From JAJPHF01 sp035293805 (lineage in GTDB: Bacteria; Chloroflexota; UBA6077; JAJPHF01): a DNA stretch of 64,000 nucleotides. Position numbers and translations under genes: made by a program. The notes under the pieces are model-generated. The model saw only the letters and a list, made by a program, of their open reading frames with translations, was not told the DNA's origin and ran no database searches. This document shows positions 1-7,888 of the stretch, piece by piece. Within the stretch, counting starts at the first letter, position 1, and every line of letters starts with the position of its first letter. The stretch lies in assembly GCA_035293805.1 (NCBI GenBank), contig DATGMD010000073.1, positions 1 to 64,000 of the forward strand, written 5' to 3'.

Positions 1-204
1 CGGGTCGAGCGCGTCGATCTCGCCGCCCGCGGCCGTCTTGCTGATCGCGCCGGCGAAGGTCTTGCACGGCGCGGTGCGCGAGCAGGGATTGGCGTCATCG
101 CCCACGCCGGATACCCACGTCCGGCTCGCCTGCGCCTGGGCGACGAGCGGATGGCCGGCGAGGAGCAGGAGCGCGGCCACGACGGCGCCGGAGGCGACCT
201 TCAT
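1..204 (-). CDS. Secreted beta-helix-type protein, N-terminal part only
   Basis: The first 68 codons of a minus-strand gene whose remainder lies left of the window. The ATG at 204 is followed by a signal peptide of about 26 residues ending VAQAQA. The mature start reads SRTWVSGVGDDANPCSRTAP, then PCKTFAGAISKTAAGGEI. This opening (TWVSGVGDDANPC..PCKTF) is familiar from secreted proteins predicted to fold as right-handed parallel beta-helices (pectate-lyase-like), so I assign it to that group. An AAGGCGA ribosome site precedes the ATG. The function of the family is unknown and the C-terminal part cannot be seen. Confidence 0.75.
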   Translation of the reverse strand, partial: MKVASGAVVAALLLLAGHPLVAQAQASRTWVSGVGDDANPCSRTAPCKTFAGAISKTAAGGEIDALDP

Positions 205-501
205 CGCATTCGCCTTGTAACTGGACCGGAGGCGGTGAACAAAGCGCATGTCGAATTTGCCTCCTAATGGGGGAAAGTGCTCGCAAGGGCGCCAGCGACG
301 CTCGTCCTTCGACACAAGGGGACCACGGACGAACGGCTTGGCCCGGTAAGTATACGGATTGGCGCCAGAAGTGCAAGTGCATCTCAACTGGTTACGCACC
401 CCGGAGAATGCCTCGTCTTGGGGCGATGATGCAGCAAGATGTACATTCTTCGCGCCCTCGCACTGCGGTCTGGTCACGGTCGCCGCGTTCTGGTCGCGCG
501 G
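205..501. other. Intergenic stretch without recognisable gene
   Basis: About 300 bp between the start of the beta-helix gene and the stop of the endonuclease/phosphatase-family gene. Open frames here are short and lack coding character. I see no clear promoter, terminator or repeat. Confidence 0.5.
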
Positions 502-1275
502 TTATGGTGCGGTGAACGCCACGTGGGCGAGCACACCCACGTGGTCGGAGGGGTAGAGGGTGGGGTCGTGGGGCGCCGGCTCGTCGAGGAACAGGCGGGC
601 GTCGAGCGTCCGCAGGGGAGCGCTGTGCGGCGCCTTGAACAGATAGTCGAGGGTGCCCTGCCAGCCCTCGGGGGTGGGGGCCAGCGGCGTCGGGCAGGTC
701 CAGGCCGGCTCGGCGCCGTGGCGCTCGGCGTAGAGGGAGGTCCAGCGCTCGGCGAGGTAGGCGTAGGTGGGGCCGTCGGGGACGGCGTTGAAGTCGCCGC
801 CGACGAGCGTCGGCGTGCCGGCAAACGTGCGCGCCACCCAGTCGGCGAGCACGCCGGCCTGGTAGAGCCGGGCCTGCTCGCCAGCCGGCCCCACCTCCCA
901 GAAGAGGTGCGTCGAGACGAAGGCCAGGCGCCGGCCGTCGATCTCGGTCGTGACGGCGAGCGCCACGCGGCCCTGCCCCTGCAAGTCCACCCAGCTCTGT
1001 TCGAGGATGGCGTGGCGCGCCAGGATGCCCACGCTGAGGTCGTGGCGACGCGGGTTCTCTTGCTGTGCGTAGTGATACGTCGGGTCGCGGCCGGCACGGG
1101 CCGCCGCGGCGTTCAGGGCGGCCGCCAGGCGCTCGCCCTGCTCCCGTCCCGCCGAGACCTCTTGCAGCGCCACCAGGTCGGGCCACTCCTCCGCTAGCCC
1201 GGCCACGATCAGCGGGAACCGCTCCGCCGGCCGCGCCTGGTGATCGAGCAGGTTCAGCGTCGCCACCGTGAACAT
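502..1275 (-). CDS. Endonuclease/exonuclease/phosphatase family protein
   Basis: 257 residues, a usual length for a single EEP (DNase I-like) domain. The signatures occur in order: an N-terminal ATLNLLDH strand, the metal-binding Glu in LVALQEV (about residue 40), GGDFNAVPDGP (about 175) and a C-terminal SDHVGVLA containing the catalytic Asp-His pair. Members hydrolyse phosphodiester bonds in nucleic acids, inositol phosphates or sphingomyelin; the substrate here cannot be told. I chose the ATG at 1275 because AAGGATG lies just upstream; a longer open frame begins at 1335. No signal peptide is visible, so it is probably cytoplasmic. Confidence 0.85.
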   Translation of the reverse strand: MFTVATLNLLDHQARPAERFPLIVAGLAEEWPDLVALQEVSAGREQGERLAAALNAAAARAGRDPTYHYAQQENPRRHDLSVGILARHAILEQSWVDLQGQGRVALAVTTEIDGRRLAFVSTHLFWEVGPAGEQARLYQAGVLADWVARTFAGTPTLVGGDFNAVPDGPTYAYLAERWTSLYAERHGAEPAWTCPTPLAPTPEGWQGTLDYLFKAPHSAPLRTLDARLFLDEPAPHDPTLYPSDHVGVLAHVAFTAP

Positions 1276-1444
1276 CGCGTCATCCTTGCGCCGCGGGCGC
1301 GGTCGCTGGTTCGTGTGCGGGCGCGGCGCGCGCAAGCTGTACGGGGCCAGGGAGCCTCAGGTCGGCGCTGCTTTCATGATGGCAGCGCCAGGCGCCCGGC
1401 CACAAGCCAGCTGCAGGCTCGCGGTCGCGCGCCCGGCGAGATGG

Positions 1445-2173
1445 CTAGCGGACAACGCCGAAGACGCTCACGTACCAGAGCAACAGCCAGGGCTCGATGA
1501 GCAGATTGATCAGACCGTGGCTGAGCACGGTCGGCGTGAGGCTGCGGCGGCCGAACAGGTAGAGGCCGGCCAGCGCCGCGCCGAGCCCCGCCGTGAAGAG
1601 GCTGCCCCACAGGGACGAGTAGCCGTGGATGGCCGCGAAAGCGACGCTGGAGGCCAGCACCTGCGCGGGAGCGGACACGTGCCACCGCTCCAGCTCGCTC
1701 ATGACGAAGCCGCGAAAGATGATCTCCTCCACCGTGCCGCCAGCTACGCCGATGAGGACGCCCCAAGCCTTGAAGAGACTCAGCTCCGCTGCGTGCGCGC
1801 CGACGGCGGGATTCGCCAGGGTAAGGCCCGCATAGCCGAGCCCCACCGCGACGCCGAGCCCCAGGGCGGAGGCCGTCGTGGACCGCCCCCAGCCGAGGTC
1901 CGCGAGCGAGCGGCCTTCATGCCGGAGCCAGGCGAGCAGGAGGGCGAACGCTAGCGCCTCCACGAGGAGGATCCCGCCCAGGAAGACGGCCGTATCGGTG
2001 CGCGGGGTGCGGGGGACCGCGAGCGCGCGCAGGACGACCGGATAGATGTGGAGCACGAGCCAGAGCAACACCGTGTAGAGGACCGCGGGGGCCGCGACGA
2101 GCAGCCAAACGCGCGCGGCTGCTAGCCCGCATGGGGCAACGCGCGGCCGCCCGGTCCATGCGAGGTTCGCCAT
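1445..2173 (-). CDS. CPBP-family intramembrane metalloprotease
   Basis: 242 residues with about six to seven hydrophobic segments. It carries the CPBP (Abi/CAAX-protease-like) motifs in order: EEIIFRGF (about residue 150), FAAIHG (about 185) and LSHGLIN (about 220). These supply the Glu and His ligands of the membrane-buried active site. The family includes prenyl-protein endopeptidases and bacteriocin-immunity proteins; which role applies here is unknown. GGAGGTG six bases before the ATG at 2173 fixes the start, although the frame is open to 2215. It stands alone on its strand. Confidence 0.85.
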   Translation of the reverse strand: MANLAWTGRPRVAPCGLAAARVWLLVAAPAVLYTVLLWLVLHIYPVVLRALAVPRTPRTDTAVFLGGILLVEALAFALLLAWLRHEGRSLADLGWGRSTTASALGLGVAVGLGYAGLTLANPAVGAHAAELSLFKAWGVLIGVAGGTVEEIIFRGFVMSELERWHVSAPAQVLASSVAFAAIHGYSSLWGSLFTAGLGAALAGLYLFGRRSLTPTVLSHGLINLLIEPWLLLWYVSVFGVVR

Positions 2174-2525
2174 CGTTGCACCTCCCCGTAGTAGGCACCT
2201 CTGTGCTGTTGCCAAGGCCGCGGTACCGCCCGGGATGGGTGGCGTGTTGCCTGCCGACGAAGGGCCACCAGGCGCCGGCGCCGGCCGGTGGCGAACTGGC
2301 CGGTAGGCCGCCTCCCGTCCAGCCGTGCCTTGCGCTCCTACTCAGTTGGTAGGGCGTCTCAAGCTAGAAACCCGCTAGTGTCCGATAAGGGCCGTGCCAG
2401 AAATGTGTAAGGGCCCCAGTACATCGGCGGTGCGCTACGTCGCCCGCTCCTAGCAGGCGCGGTACTCGGAGGCGGCGACGTGGCGCGCTCGACGCGGGCA
2501 CTAATAGGCCCGACGCGGCACAGCG
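2174..2525. other. Intergenic region containing the copied tail of the enamidase-like gene
   Basis: No intact gene. Bases 2454-2499 repeat, with few differences, bases 3156-3202, which are the last codons of the enamidase-like amidohydrolase. The copy therefore looks like the leftover 3' end of a duplicated, deleted paralogue. The rest shows nothing recognisable. Confidence 0.6.
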
Positions 2526-2860
2526 CTACAGCGTGGCGGGATCGAAGCTCGGGCCGAAGGGGTTCCGGAAGCGCACGCCGTCGAGTATCGCGCCGTCCGA
2601 GAAGTCTTCGCTCAATACGTTGGCTACGCCGTTGAGCTTGGCGCTTGCCCAAATGAGACTATCCCAGTACGAGAACTGGTACGTACGCAGGCCTCGAACC
2701 GTCTCGAGGACGATGAGCGGGGTCATACCGTAGACAACCCATGACCGCGTGTAAGCGGTAAGGGCCAACTCGGCCTGCTGGATGGTCAGAGGAGAGGCGA
2801 TCTTGCGCGTAGCAGTGACGAAGAACTCGCTGAGAACCTGGGTGGTCAAGGCGCCGGTGC
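2526..2860 (-). pseudogene. PIN-domain (VapC-type) toxin lacking its N-terminal half
   Basis: The frame reads TTQVLSEFFVTATRKI, then QFSYWDSLIWASA and VLSEDFSDG, which are the middle and C-terminal signatures of VapC-like PIN ribonucleases (the final acidic residues are in YWDSL and SEDF). The N-terminal strand with the first catalytic Asp (normally DTNVL) is absent. The preceding sequence runs directly into the end of the antitoxin gene, and no start codon with a ribosome site precedes the match. About 60 N-terminal residues appear deleted, so this should be inactive. Confidence 0.7.
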
Positions 2861-3070
2861 CGCGGGTAGCCGCCCCCGCTCCTCGATGCGGGCAAGCTCG
2901 TCCTGCCATGCCTGCTCGTCCAGGTGCTGCGTCGGCCGCACGCGAGCAAGCTGCTCGATGCCCCACCGGATCAAGTCCGACTCGCTTACGCCCAGCTCCT
3001 TGGCCCGCCGTTTCAGCAATGCCTCGTGCTCGGGCGCGATATACACCTGCTTGCGGACCATCCGCGCCAT
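2846..3070 (-). CDS. Ribbon-helix-helix antitoxin-like protein
   Basis: 74 residues. The N-terminus RKQVYIAPEHEALLKRRAKE followed by LGVSESDLIRWGIEQL is a typical ribbon-helix-helix DNA-binding domain, as in antitoxins that repress their own operon. The tail is a short charged helix plus a Pro/Ala stretch. The start at 3070 has AAGGAG upstream; the Met three codons later is possible. It lies directly before, and overlaps, the PIN remnant, so it was probably the antitoxin of that pair and is now an orphan. The final Pro/Ala residues may be junction sequence made by the deletion. Confidence 0.7.
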   Translation of the reverse strand: MARMVRKQVYIAPEHEALLKRRAKELGVSESDLIRWGIEQLARVRPTQHLDEQAWQDELARIEERGRLPAAPAP

Positions 3071-3154
3071 GGCCCTGCTCCTTGGCCATCGCAATCCGGC
3101 ACACGCCTCACATACATCGGATTATACATCGCGTTGGGTCGCTCGGCCGGCGGG

Positions 3155-4354
3155 TCAGGCGCGGTACTCGGAGGTGGCGACGTGGCCGCGCTCGACGCGG
3201 GCGAGGCGCGTGGGCGGGGGCGTCTGCTCGCTGCGCGGGTAGACGACGACCTCGCCGTCGACGATCACGGTCGCCACGCCGGGCATGTCGCCGGCCGCGA
3301 TCGAGCTGAGCGCGTCGGCGCCCGCCGCGCCCTGGATGGCACCGAGCAGGATGATGTCGGCGGGCTGGCCGGGCTGGAGGAGCCCGCCAGGGATGCCGTG
3401 GGCGCGCGCTACGTTGCCGCTGGCGAGGGCGAGCGCCTCGGCCGGCGGGATGCCGCCGAGCGAGGCGACGAAGCAGACGTTGCGCAGCATGGCGCGCGGC
3501 AGCACGCCGGTGCCGCTCGGCGTGTCGGTGCCAACGACCAGCCGCGGGCGCAGCCCCGCCGCCTCCACGAACTCCAGCGTCTCCAGCGCGCGGCGGTAGT
3601 TGCCCGCGTTCGGCGTCAGCTCGAGGTAGCAGCGCGACTCGCCCACGACGCGCTGGAGGTCGGCGCGCGACATGGGGATCGGCCCGCCGTTGATGTGGCC
3701 GGCCACGTCGGGCTGCACGCGGTCGACCACCTCCCAGCCGGCCGGCTCGCTCACGCCGCTGCGCGACACGCCGCCCGAGTGGATCTTGGCGACCATGCCG
3801 CGCTCGTGCGCCCAGGCCACGTAGCGCCGCGCCTCGTCCCAGTCGCGACCCCAGGGGTAGAACAGGAACTTCACCACGCGCGTGCCGGCCGCGGCCACGG
3901 CGTCGAAGTCCTGCTCGGTCATGCCGGGGGCGAGCAGCAGCGTGCCGGCCACGACGTGCGGGCTCTCGGGCAGGCGCTGCCGCCAGGTGCGGCGGCCGAG
4001 CAGCGCAAGCATCTTGAACGTCTCGGGCTCGAGCGGGTTGAGCGGGAGGCCGGGCAGGTGCAGCTCGCCGGCCGAGACGAGCGTGGTCACGCCGCCGTGG
4101 AGGTAGGCGCGCATCCAGCCGACGCTCTGCTGGGTAAAGGTGAAGTCGCCGAAGCTGGGGTGCGAGTGCGAGTCGACGAGCCCGGGCGCGGCGAGGAGGC
4201 CGTTCGCGTCGAGCACCACGTCGGCGTCGGCGCGGCTGGTGCCGACCTCGCGGATGACCCCGTCCTCGCAGTAGATCGCGTCGCCCGCGGCCAGCGGCGC
4301 CGCCAGGTCGCCGGTCGCGATCTGGCCCACGTTGCGAATCAGCAAGCTGCCCAT
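3155..4354 (-). CDS. Enamidase-like amidohydrolase
   Basis: 399 residues, amidohydrolase superfamily. It resembles enamidase of Eubacterium barkeri, which opens the ring of 6-oxo-tetrahydronicotinate in nicotinate fermentation. Shared features in order: metal-binding HSHPSFGDF (about residue 60), LHGGVTTLVSAGE (about 85), KIHSGG (about 195), AGHINGGP (about 230), GTDTPSGTG (about 290) and a C-terminal AADILLLGAI-type loop ending in VIVDGEVVV. GGAGGAG before the ATG at 4354 sets the start. It is divergent from an amidinotransferase-fold gene. The real substrate is uncertain; a cyclic amide or related N-heterocycle is likely. Confidence 0.8.
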   Translation of the reverse strand: MGSLLIRNVGQIATGDLAAPLAAGDAIYCEDGVIREVGTSRADADVVLDANGLLAAPGLVDSHSHPSFGDFTFTQQSVGWMRAYLHGGVTTLVSAGELHLPGLPLNPLEPETFKMLALLGRRTWRQRLPESPHVVAGTLLLAPGMTEQDFDAVAAAGTRVVKFLFYPWGRDWDEARRYVAWAHERGMVAKIHSGGVSRSGVSEPAGWEVVDRVQPDVAGHINGGPIPMSRADLQRVVGESRCYLELTPNAGNYRRALETLEFVEAAGLRPRLVVGTDTPSGTGVLPRAMLRNVCFVASLGGIPPAEALALASGNVARAHGIPGGLLQPGQPADIILLGAIQGAAGADALSSIAAGDMPGVATVIVDGEVVVYPRSEQTPPPTRLARVERGHVATSEYRA

Positions 4355-4379
4355 GTACGGCTCCTCCGCGCGAGGGTGA

Positions 4380-4545
4380 CCTAACCCCCCCGGCCCCCCT
4401 TCCCTGGGAAGGAAGGGGGGAGCCGGTGCAGGCTGGGCCGGGTCCTGCCCCCTTCCCGCATCGCGCGGGGGCCGGGGGGGTAGGTCGCCGGGCCTCCCCC
4501 TTCCCACACTGGGAGGGAGGCTGGGGTAGGTCGGTCCTCGCAGTA
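4380..4545. repeat. C/G-rich palindromic repeats, two tandem copies
   Basis: Between the divergent genes lie two copies of a repeat that begins GACCTAAC or ends GGTAGGTC and contains CCGGCCCCCC, then CTTCCC..GGGAAGG. Relatives lie near 26190, inside copA near 28480, and near 51505. Each can fold into a hairpin. No coding function. Confidence 0.7.
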
Positions 4546-4721
4546 TAGGCAGCATGGCGGGAGCCGGCCAGGCGCGGCGAGAACGGGCGGGGCGGCGGAA
4601 CGGCGCGGGCGCGCGCGGGACTGCTATACTCCCCCACAACCTCACAGCCGTCGAGCGGTCGAGGCCGTGGCGGGCCGCCCCAGGACCGGCACCTCGATCC
4701 GCGCCATCCCGAGGAGGAGCG

Positions 4722-5816
4722 ATGCCGATCTACCAGAACCCCCGCCGCGAGTATCAAGGCCCCCTCGAGGACTACCCGCTGGAAAACTATCCGGACTACG
4801 AGCCCGGCAAGCCGCCGCGCACCGCGCGGCTGGCCAGCATCCACTTCAACGACGAGGTCGAGCGCATCTGGGGCCAGACCTGGGGCGGCGACCAGGGGAT
4901 CGGCCGCCTGCGCGAGGTGGCGCTGATTCGCCCGCACGAGCAGGAGGCCAGCCCGCTCTGGCAGAAGGACCCCAACTTCTTCCTGCTGCGCCAGTCGACC
5001 TTCGACCTCGACCGCCTGAACCGTGGCCTGGAGGACTACGCCAGCCTGCTGGAGAGCGAGGGGGTGCGGGTCCGCTGGATGGAGTACGTCGATACCTGGG
5101 GCGGCTACGGTCCGATGCGCAAGATGTTCATGGGCGGCGCCATCTGCACCCTGAAGGGGGGCGTGATTCTCCCCCGCTACGGCCAGAACTCGTTCATCCG
5201 CGGGCGCAACCCGAACTTCCAGAGGTTCTTCGCCAGCATCAACTGCCCCATCCTGCACCAGGTCCACGGGATGGGCATCTGCGAGTCGGGCGTGTTCGTG
5301 ACGATCGCCGAGAACGCCATCCTCGCCGGCCTGGGCTCCACCTGCAACGAGGACGGTCTGGAGCAGGTGCGCCAGGTGATGCTTCGCAACGGCGTGACCG
5401 ACATCCCCGTGGCGCACTACACGACGATCCACGACAGCTTCGAGTCGGGCGGCGAGTTCCACGTGGACATGTTTTTTGGCGTCGTCGATCTCGGCCTGGC
5501 CGTGATCTACCCGGCCGCGATGGATTATCAGGCATATAAGTGGTTGGACGAGCGCGGCTTCCACTTCATCGAGGTGCCGCCCGACGAGCAGCGCCAGTTC
5601 TGCCCGGCGAACCTGGTGATTTTGGAGCCGGGCAAGGTGATCATGGCGGCCGGCGCCAAGGAGACGATCCGCCGCGTGCGCGACGCGGGCGTGAAGGTGC
5701 TGGAGCTAGACACGTACGGGATCATGGCCGGCACGAACGGCATCCGCTGCGTGACGACGCACCTCGTCCGCGATGAAGGCCCGAGCCTCAGCGACCTCCG
5801 TCGCCCGACGATTTGA
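4722..5816 (+). CDS. Amidinotransferase/dimethylarginine-hydrolase-like enzyme
   Basis: 364 residues, the guanidine-modifying (arginine deiminase, DDAH, amidinotransferase) fold. Visible signatures: REVALIRPHE near residue 65, an acidic patch around 110-130, the catalytic His in GGEFHVDMFFG (about 250) and the nucleophilic Cys in NGIRCVTTHLVR close to the C-terminus (about 345). Substrates in this group are guanidino or related amidine compounds. GAGGAGG stands before the ATG at 4722 and a TATACT -10-like box lies at 4625-4630. It is divergent from the enamidase-like gene, which would fit joint metabolism of an N-containing compound (inference). Confidence 0.8.
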   Translation: MPIYQNPRREYQGPLEDYPLENYPDYEPGKPPRTARLASIHFNDEVERIWGQTWGGDQGIGRLREVALIRPHEQEASPLWQKDPNFFLLRQSTFDLDRLNRGLEDYASLLESEGVRVRWMEYVDTWGGYGPMRKMFMGGAICTLKGGVILPRYGQNSFIRGRNPNFQRFFASINCPILHQVHGMGICESGVFVTIAENAILAGLGSTCNEDGLEQVRQVMLRNGVTDIPVAHYTTIHDSFESGGEFHVDMFFGVVDLGLAVIYPAAMDYQAYKWLDERGFHFIEVPPDEQRQFCPANLVILEPGKVIMAAGAKETIRRVRDAGVKVLELDTYGIMAGTNGIRCVTTHLVRDEGPSLSDLRRPTI

Positions 5817-5833
5817 GCTGGTCTCGAAGGACG

Positions 5834-5866
5834 GTGTGTGGGTTTGGCACAGCCAACCCACGCACT
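5834..5866 (+). terminator. Stem-loop after the amidinotransferase gene
   Basis: GTGGGTTTGGC and GCCAACCCAC form a stem with one bulged T, 20 bases after the stop. There is no T-run, so intrinsic termination is uncertain; it may instead stabilise the 3' end of the mRNA. Confidence 0.45.
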
Positions 5867-5902
5867 ATCCTTGACCAGACGCTTCGGGGCTTCGGTCACT
5901 GG

Positions 5903-6009
5903 TGATATCGGATCCGGCCCGGGGGGCCGCCTACCGGGACGCGCCCTCACCCCAACCCTCTCCCAGGGGGAGAGGGAGTAAGGGAACTCCACCGGCGGAT
6001 TCGATATGA
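5903..6009. repeat. 107-bp element with terminal inverted repeats, copy A
   Basis: The ends TGATATCGGATCC and GGATTCGATATGA are inverted repeats matching at 11 of 13 positions. The centre contains the palindrome CCTCTCCCAGGGGGAGAGG. A second copy of exactly the same length is at 30227-30333. Size and structure are those of a small non-autonomous mobile repeat; no transposase is encoded. Confidence 0.75.
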
Positions 6010-6011
6010 AT

Positions 6012-6043
6012 TGCTGTGGGTGGTGAGTTCACCACCCACAGCA
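6012..6043. terminator. Perfect hairpin, 15-bp arms, 2-base loop
   Basis: TGCTGTGGGTGGTGA, then GT, then the exact reverse complement. It abuts repeat copy A and lies upstream of the dienelactone-hydrolase gene. It could be a terminator for upstream transcription; no T-run is present. Confidence 0.5.
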
Positions 6044-6083
6044 GATTACGCGTGATGAGGTGCTAGGGGAGAAGGAGCATCGG

Positions 6084-6833
6084 ATGACTCTGACGGACGC
6101 GCGCACCGGCCAGTACGTGAAGTACCACGCGGGCGACGTAGAGCTAACCGCCTACCTGAGCCGGCCCACCACGCCGGGCACCCATCCCGGCGTGCTCATC
6201 GTCCAGCCCGTCCACGGGCTCACGCCCCACATGGAGGTCGTGGCCGACCGTCTGGCGGCGCAGGGCTACCTAGCGTTCGCGCCGGCCCTGTACTCGCCGC
6301 TCGGCACGATCACGTTCGACGCGAGCGGACCGCCGCCGCCCGAGGCGCGCGAGTTACAGCGTCAGACCTCCGACCCGGACGTGGTGAAGTACCTGCAAGC
6401 GGCGCTCACCTACATGAAGAACCTCGACGCTATCGGCGACCAGAAGATCGGCGGCGTCGGCTTCTGCGCGGGCGGGCGCTGGGGCCTCTTCTTCGCCGCC
6501 GAGGAGCCGCGCCTGGACGCCTTCGTGGCCTTCTATCCGACCGTGGCCGACGCGGAGCCGCAGCCGCACCGCCCCGTGCTCGTCTGGGACGTGATCCACA
6601 AGGTGGGCTGCCCGACGTGCGTGCTGTTTGGCGACCAGGACCGTGCGGCGACCGAGGAGTGCCGCGAGCGCCTGCGCGGCCTGCTGGTCGAGCACGAGGT
6701 GGACTACGAGTGGCACCTGTACTCGGGCGCCGGCCACGGTTTCGCCAACGAGGGCTCCGAGTCGTACCAGGACGAGCCCTGCCGCGCCGCCTGGGTCGTC
6801 GCCAACGACTACCTCGCGCGCAAGCTGCGCTAG
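6084..6833 (+). CDS. Dienelactone hydrolase family protein
   Basis: 249 residues, alpha/beta-hydrolase fold of the dienelactone hydrolase type. The Cys nucleophile is in VGFCAGGRWG (about residue 130), the Asp in LFGDQDRAA (about 185) and the His in GAGHGFANEG (about 220), the usual Cys-Asp-His triad. True dienelactone hydrolases open chlorinated or plain dienelactones in ortho-cleavage pathways; many relatives have unknown esterase roles. GAAGGAG before the ATG at 6084 sets the start (the frame is open from 6060). The neighbourhood of aromatic-ring enzymes supports a catabolic role, but the substrate is unknown. Confidence 0.85.
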   Translation: MTLTDARTGQYVKYHAGDVELTAYLSRPTTPGTHPGVLIVQPVHGLTPHMEVVADRLAAQGYLAFAPALYSPLGTITFDASGPPPPEARELQRQTSDPDVVKYLQAALTYMKNLDAIGDQKIGGVGFCAGGRWGLFFAAEEPRLDAFVAFYPTVADAEPQPHRPVLVWDVIHKVGCPTCVLFGDQDRAATEECRERLRGLLVEHEVDYEWHLYSGAGHGFANEGSESYQDEPCRAAWVVANDYLARKLR

Positions 6834-6924
6834 CGGGCCTGGCGCACTCCCGTCGTAACCCGGCTTCAGGCGGGTAGGGCGGCGTGGCCGGGCCATACCG
6901 CCCCAGCCATTCTTGGCCGGCGGC

Positions 6925-7773
6925 TTAGCCGGCCGGACGGCCCGGCGGCTTAGCCAGGAACTCGGCCAGCAGGCGCTGCTGCTCGGCGATGGCTGCCGGG
7001 GTCCAGCCATGGCCCACGTCGCGCTGCACGACGACGCGGGCGGCCGGCATGAGCGTCGCCAACCGCGCGACGACCGCGGGATACACGAACGGGTCGTTCT
7101 CGGCGACGAGCGCCAGCAGCGGCGTCGCGCAGCCCTGGAGCAGCGGGCGGAAGTCGGCGCGCACCATGTCGCGGGCCAGGCCGGCCAATACGGGCAGCGA
7201 GGCGCGCCGCAGGTCCTCGCTCAGCAGGCGGACGTCCGCCGCCGGCACGTCCGGTCCCGCGACGAAGCGCTGGACGTACCAGTCGAGGACATCGGGGCGG
7301 CGGAGCAGGCGCTGCACGACGGCGAACACCGGCCCGGCCGTGAGGAGCGGCACGCCCCAGCAGAACGCCGGCCGAATCGCCGCCGGGCAGTAGGCGGGGG
7401 TGTGCAGCACGACGTGGGTCAGCGCGGCGCGGGCGGCGGGCGGCGCGACCTGCAGGTAGGCCAGGGCGAGGCTCGCGCCCATCCCGAGGCCGACGAGGAT
7501 GCGCGGCGGCGGGGCCAGCTCCGTCATCAGCGCGTGCAGCAGCCGCGCCCAGGTGCGGAGGCGGGGCCGCAGCGCCGGCGCGGGCGAGTCGCCGCAGCCG
7601 GGCAGGTCGGGGATCACGACGGACGCCCGCGGCAGGAGCGCTGGCAGCCAGGCGTCGAAATTGCGCCACGATCCCGCCGTGCCGTGTAACAACAAGGCGG
7701 GCGGCCCGGTCCCGCCGCGCACGCCGCGGATCACGGCCCCGTAGGGCGCCGCCGTGAACGGGGCTAGCTCCAT
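6925..7773 (-). CDS. Alpha/beta-hydrolase-fold protein with altered nucleophile elbow
   Basis: 282 residues. The fold is clear: LLLHGTAGS oxyanion loop (about residue 30), PDLPGCGDS, an Asp in VAENDPFV (about 220) and a His in DVGHGWTP (about 250). The nucleophile elbow, normally GxSxG, reads VGLGMGASLA, so the catalytic Ser is replaced by Gly. Either the protein is not a serine hydrolase or it works by another mechanism. ATG at 7773 and GTG at 7779 are both possible starts, and neither has a strong ribosome site. It is convergent with the dienelactone-hydrolase gene. Confidence 0.8.
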   Translation of the reverse strand: MELAPFTAAPYGAVIRGVRGGTGPPALLLHGTAGSWRNFDAWLPALLPRASVVIPDLPGCGDSPAPALRPRLRTWARLLHALMTELAPPPRILVGLGMGASLALAYLQVAPPAARAALTHVVLHTPAYCPAAIRPAFCWGVPLLTAGPVFAVVQRLLRRPDVLDWYVQRFVAGPDVPAADVRLLSEDLRRASLPVLAGLARDMVRADFRPLLQGCATPLLALVAENDPFVYPAVVARLATLMPAARVVVQRDVGHGWTPAAIAEQQRLLAEFLAKPPGRPAG

Positions 7774-7888
7774 CGGCACACCGCTTTCTCAGGCCGCCGG
7801 ACGTCCCGGCGGCCCGGCTTGACCGCGGCGGGGGGCCGTCCATCGACCCTAGCAGCCGCGCGGCCGGGCACCCGCGCAGGAGGACGAT

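Noticed and set aside
3108..5564. 818-codon minus-strand open frame
   Set aside because: It runs antisense to the amidinotransferase gene and across the enamidase gene in a non-coding frame. Composition is His/Arg/Ala-rich without domains, a shadow caused by high GC.
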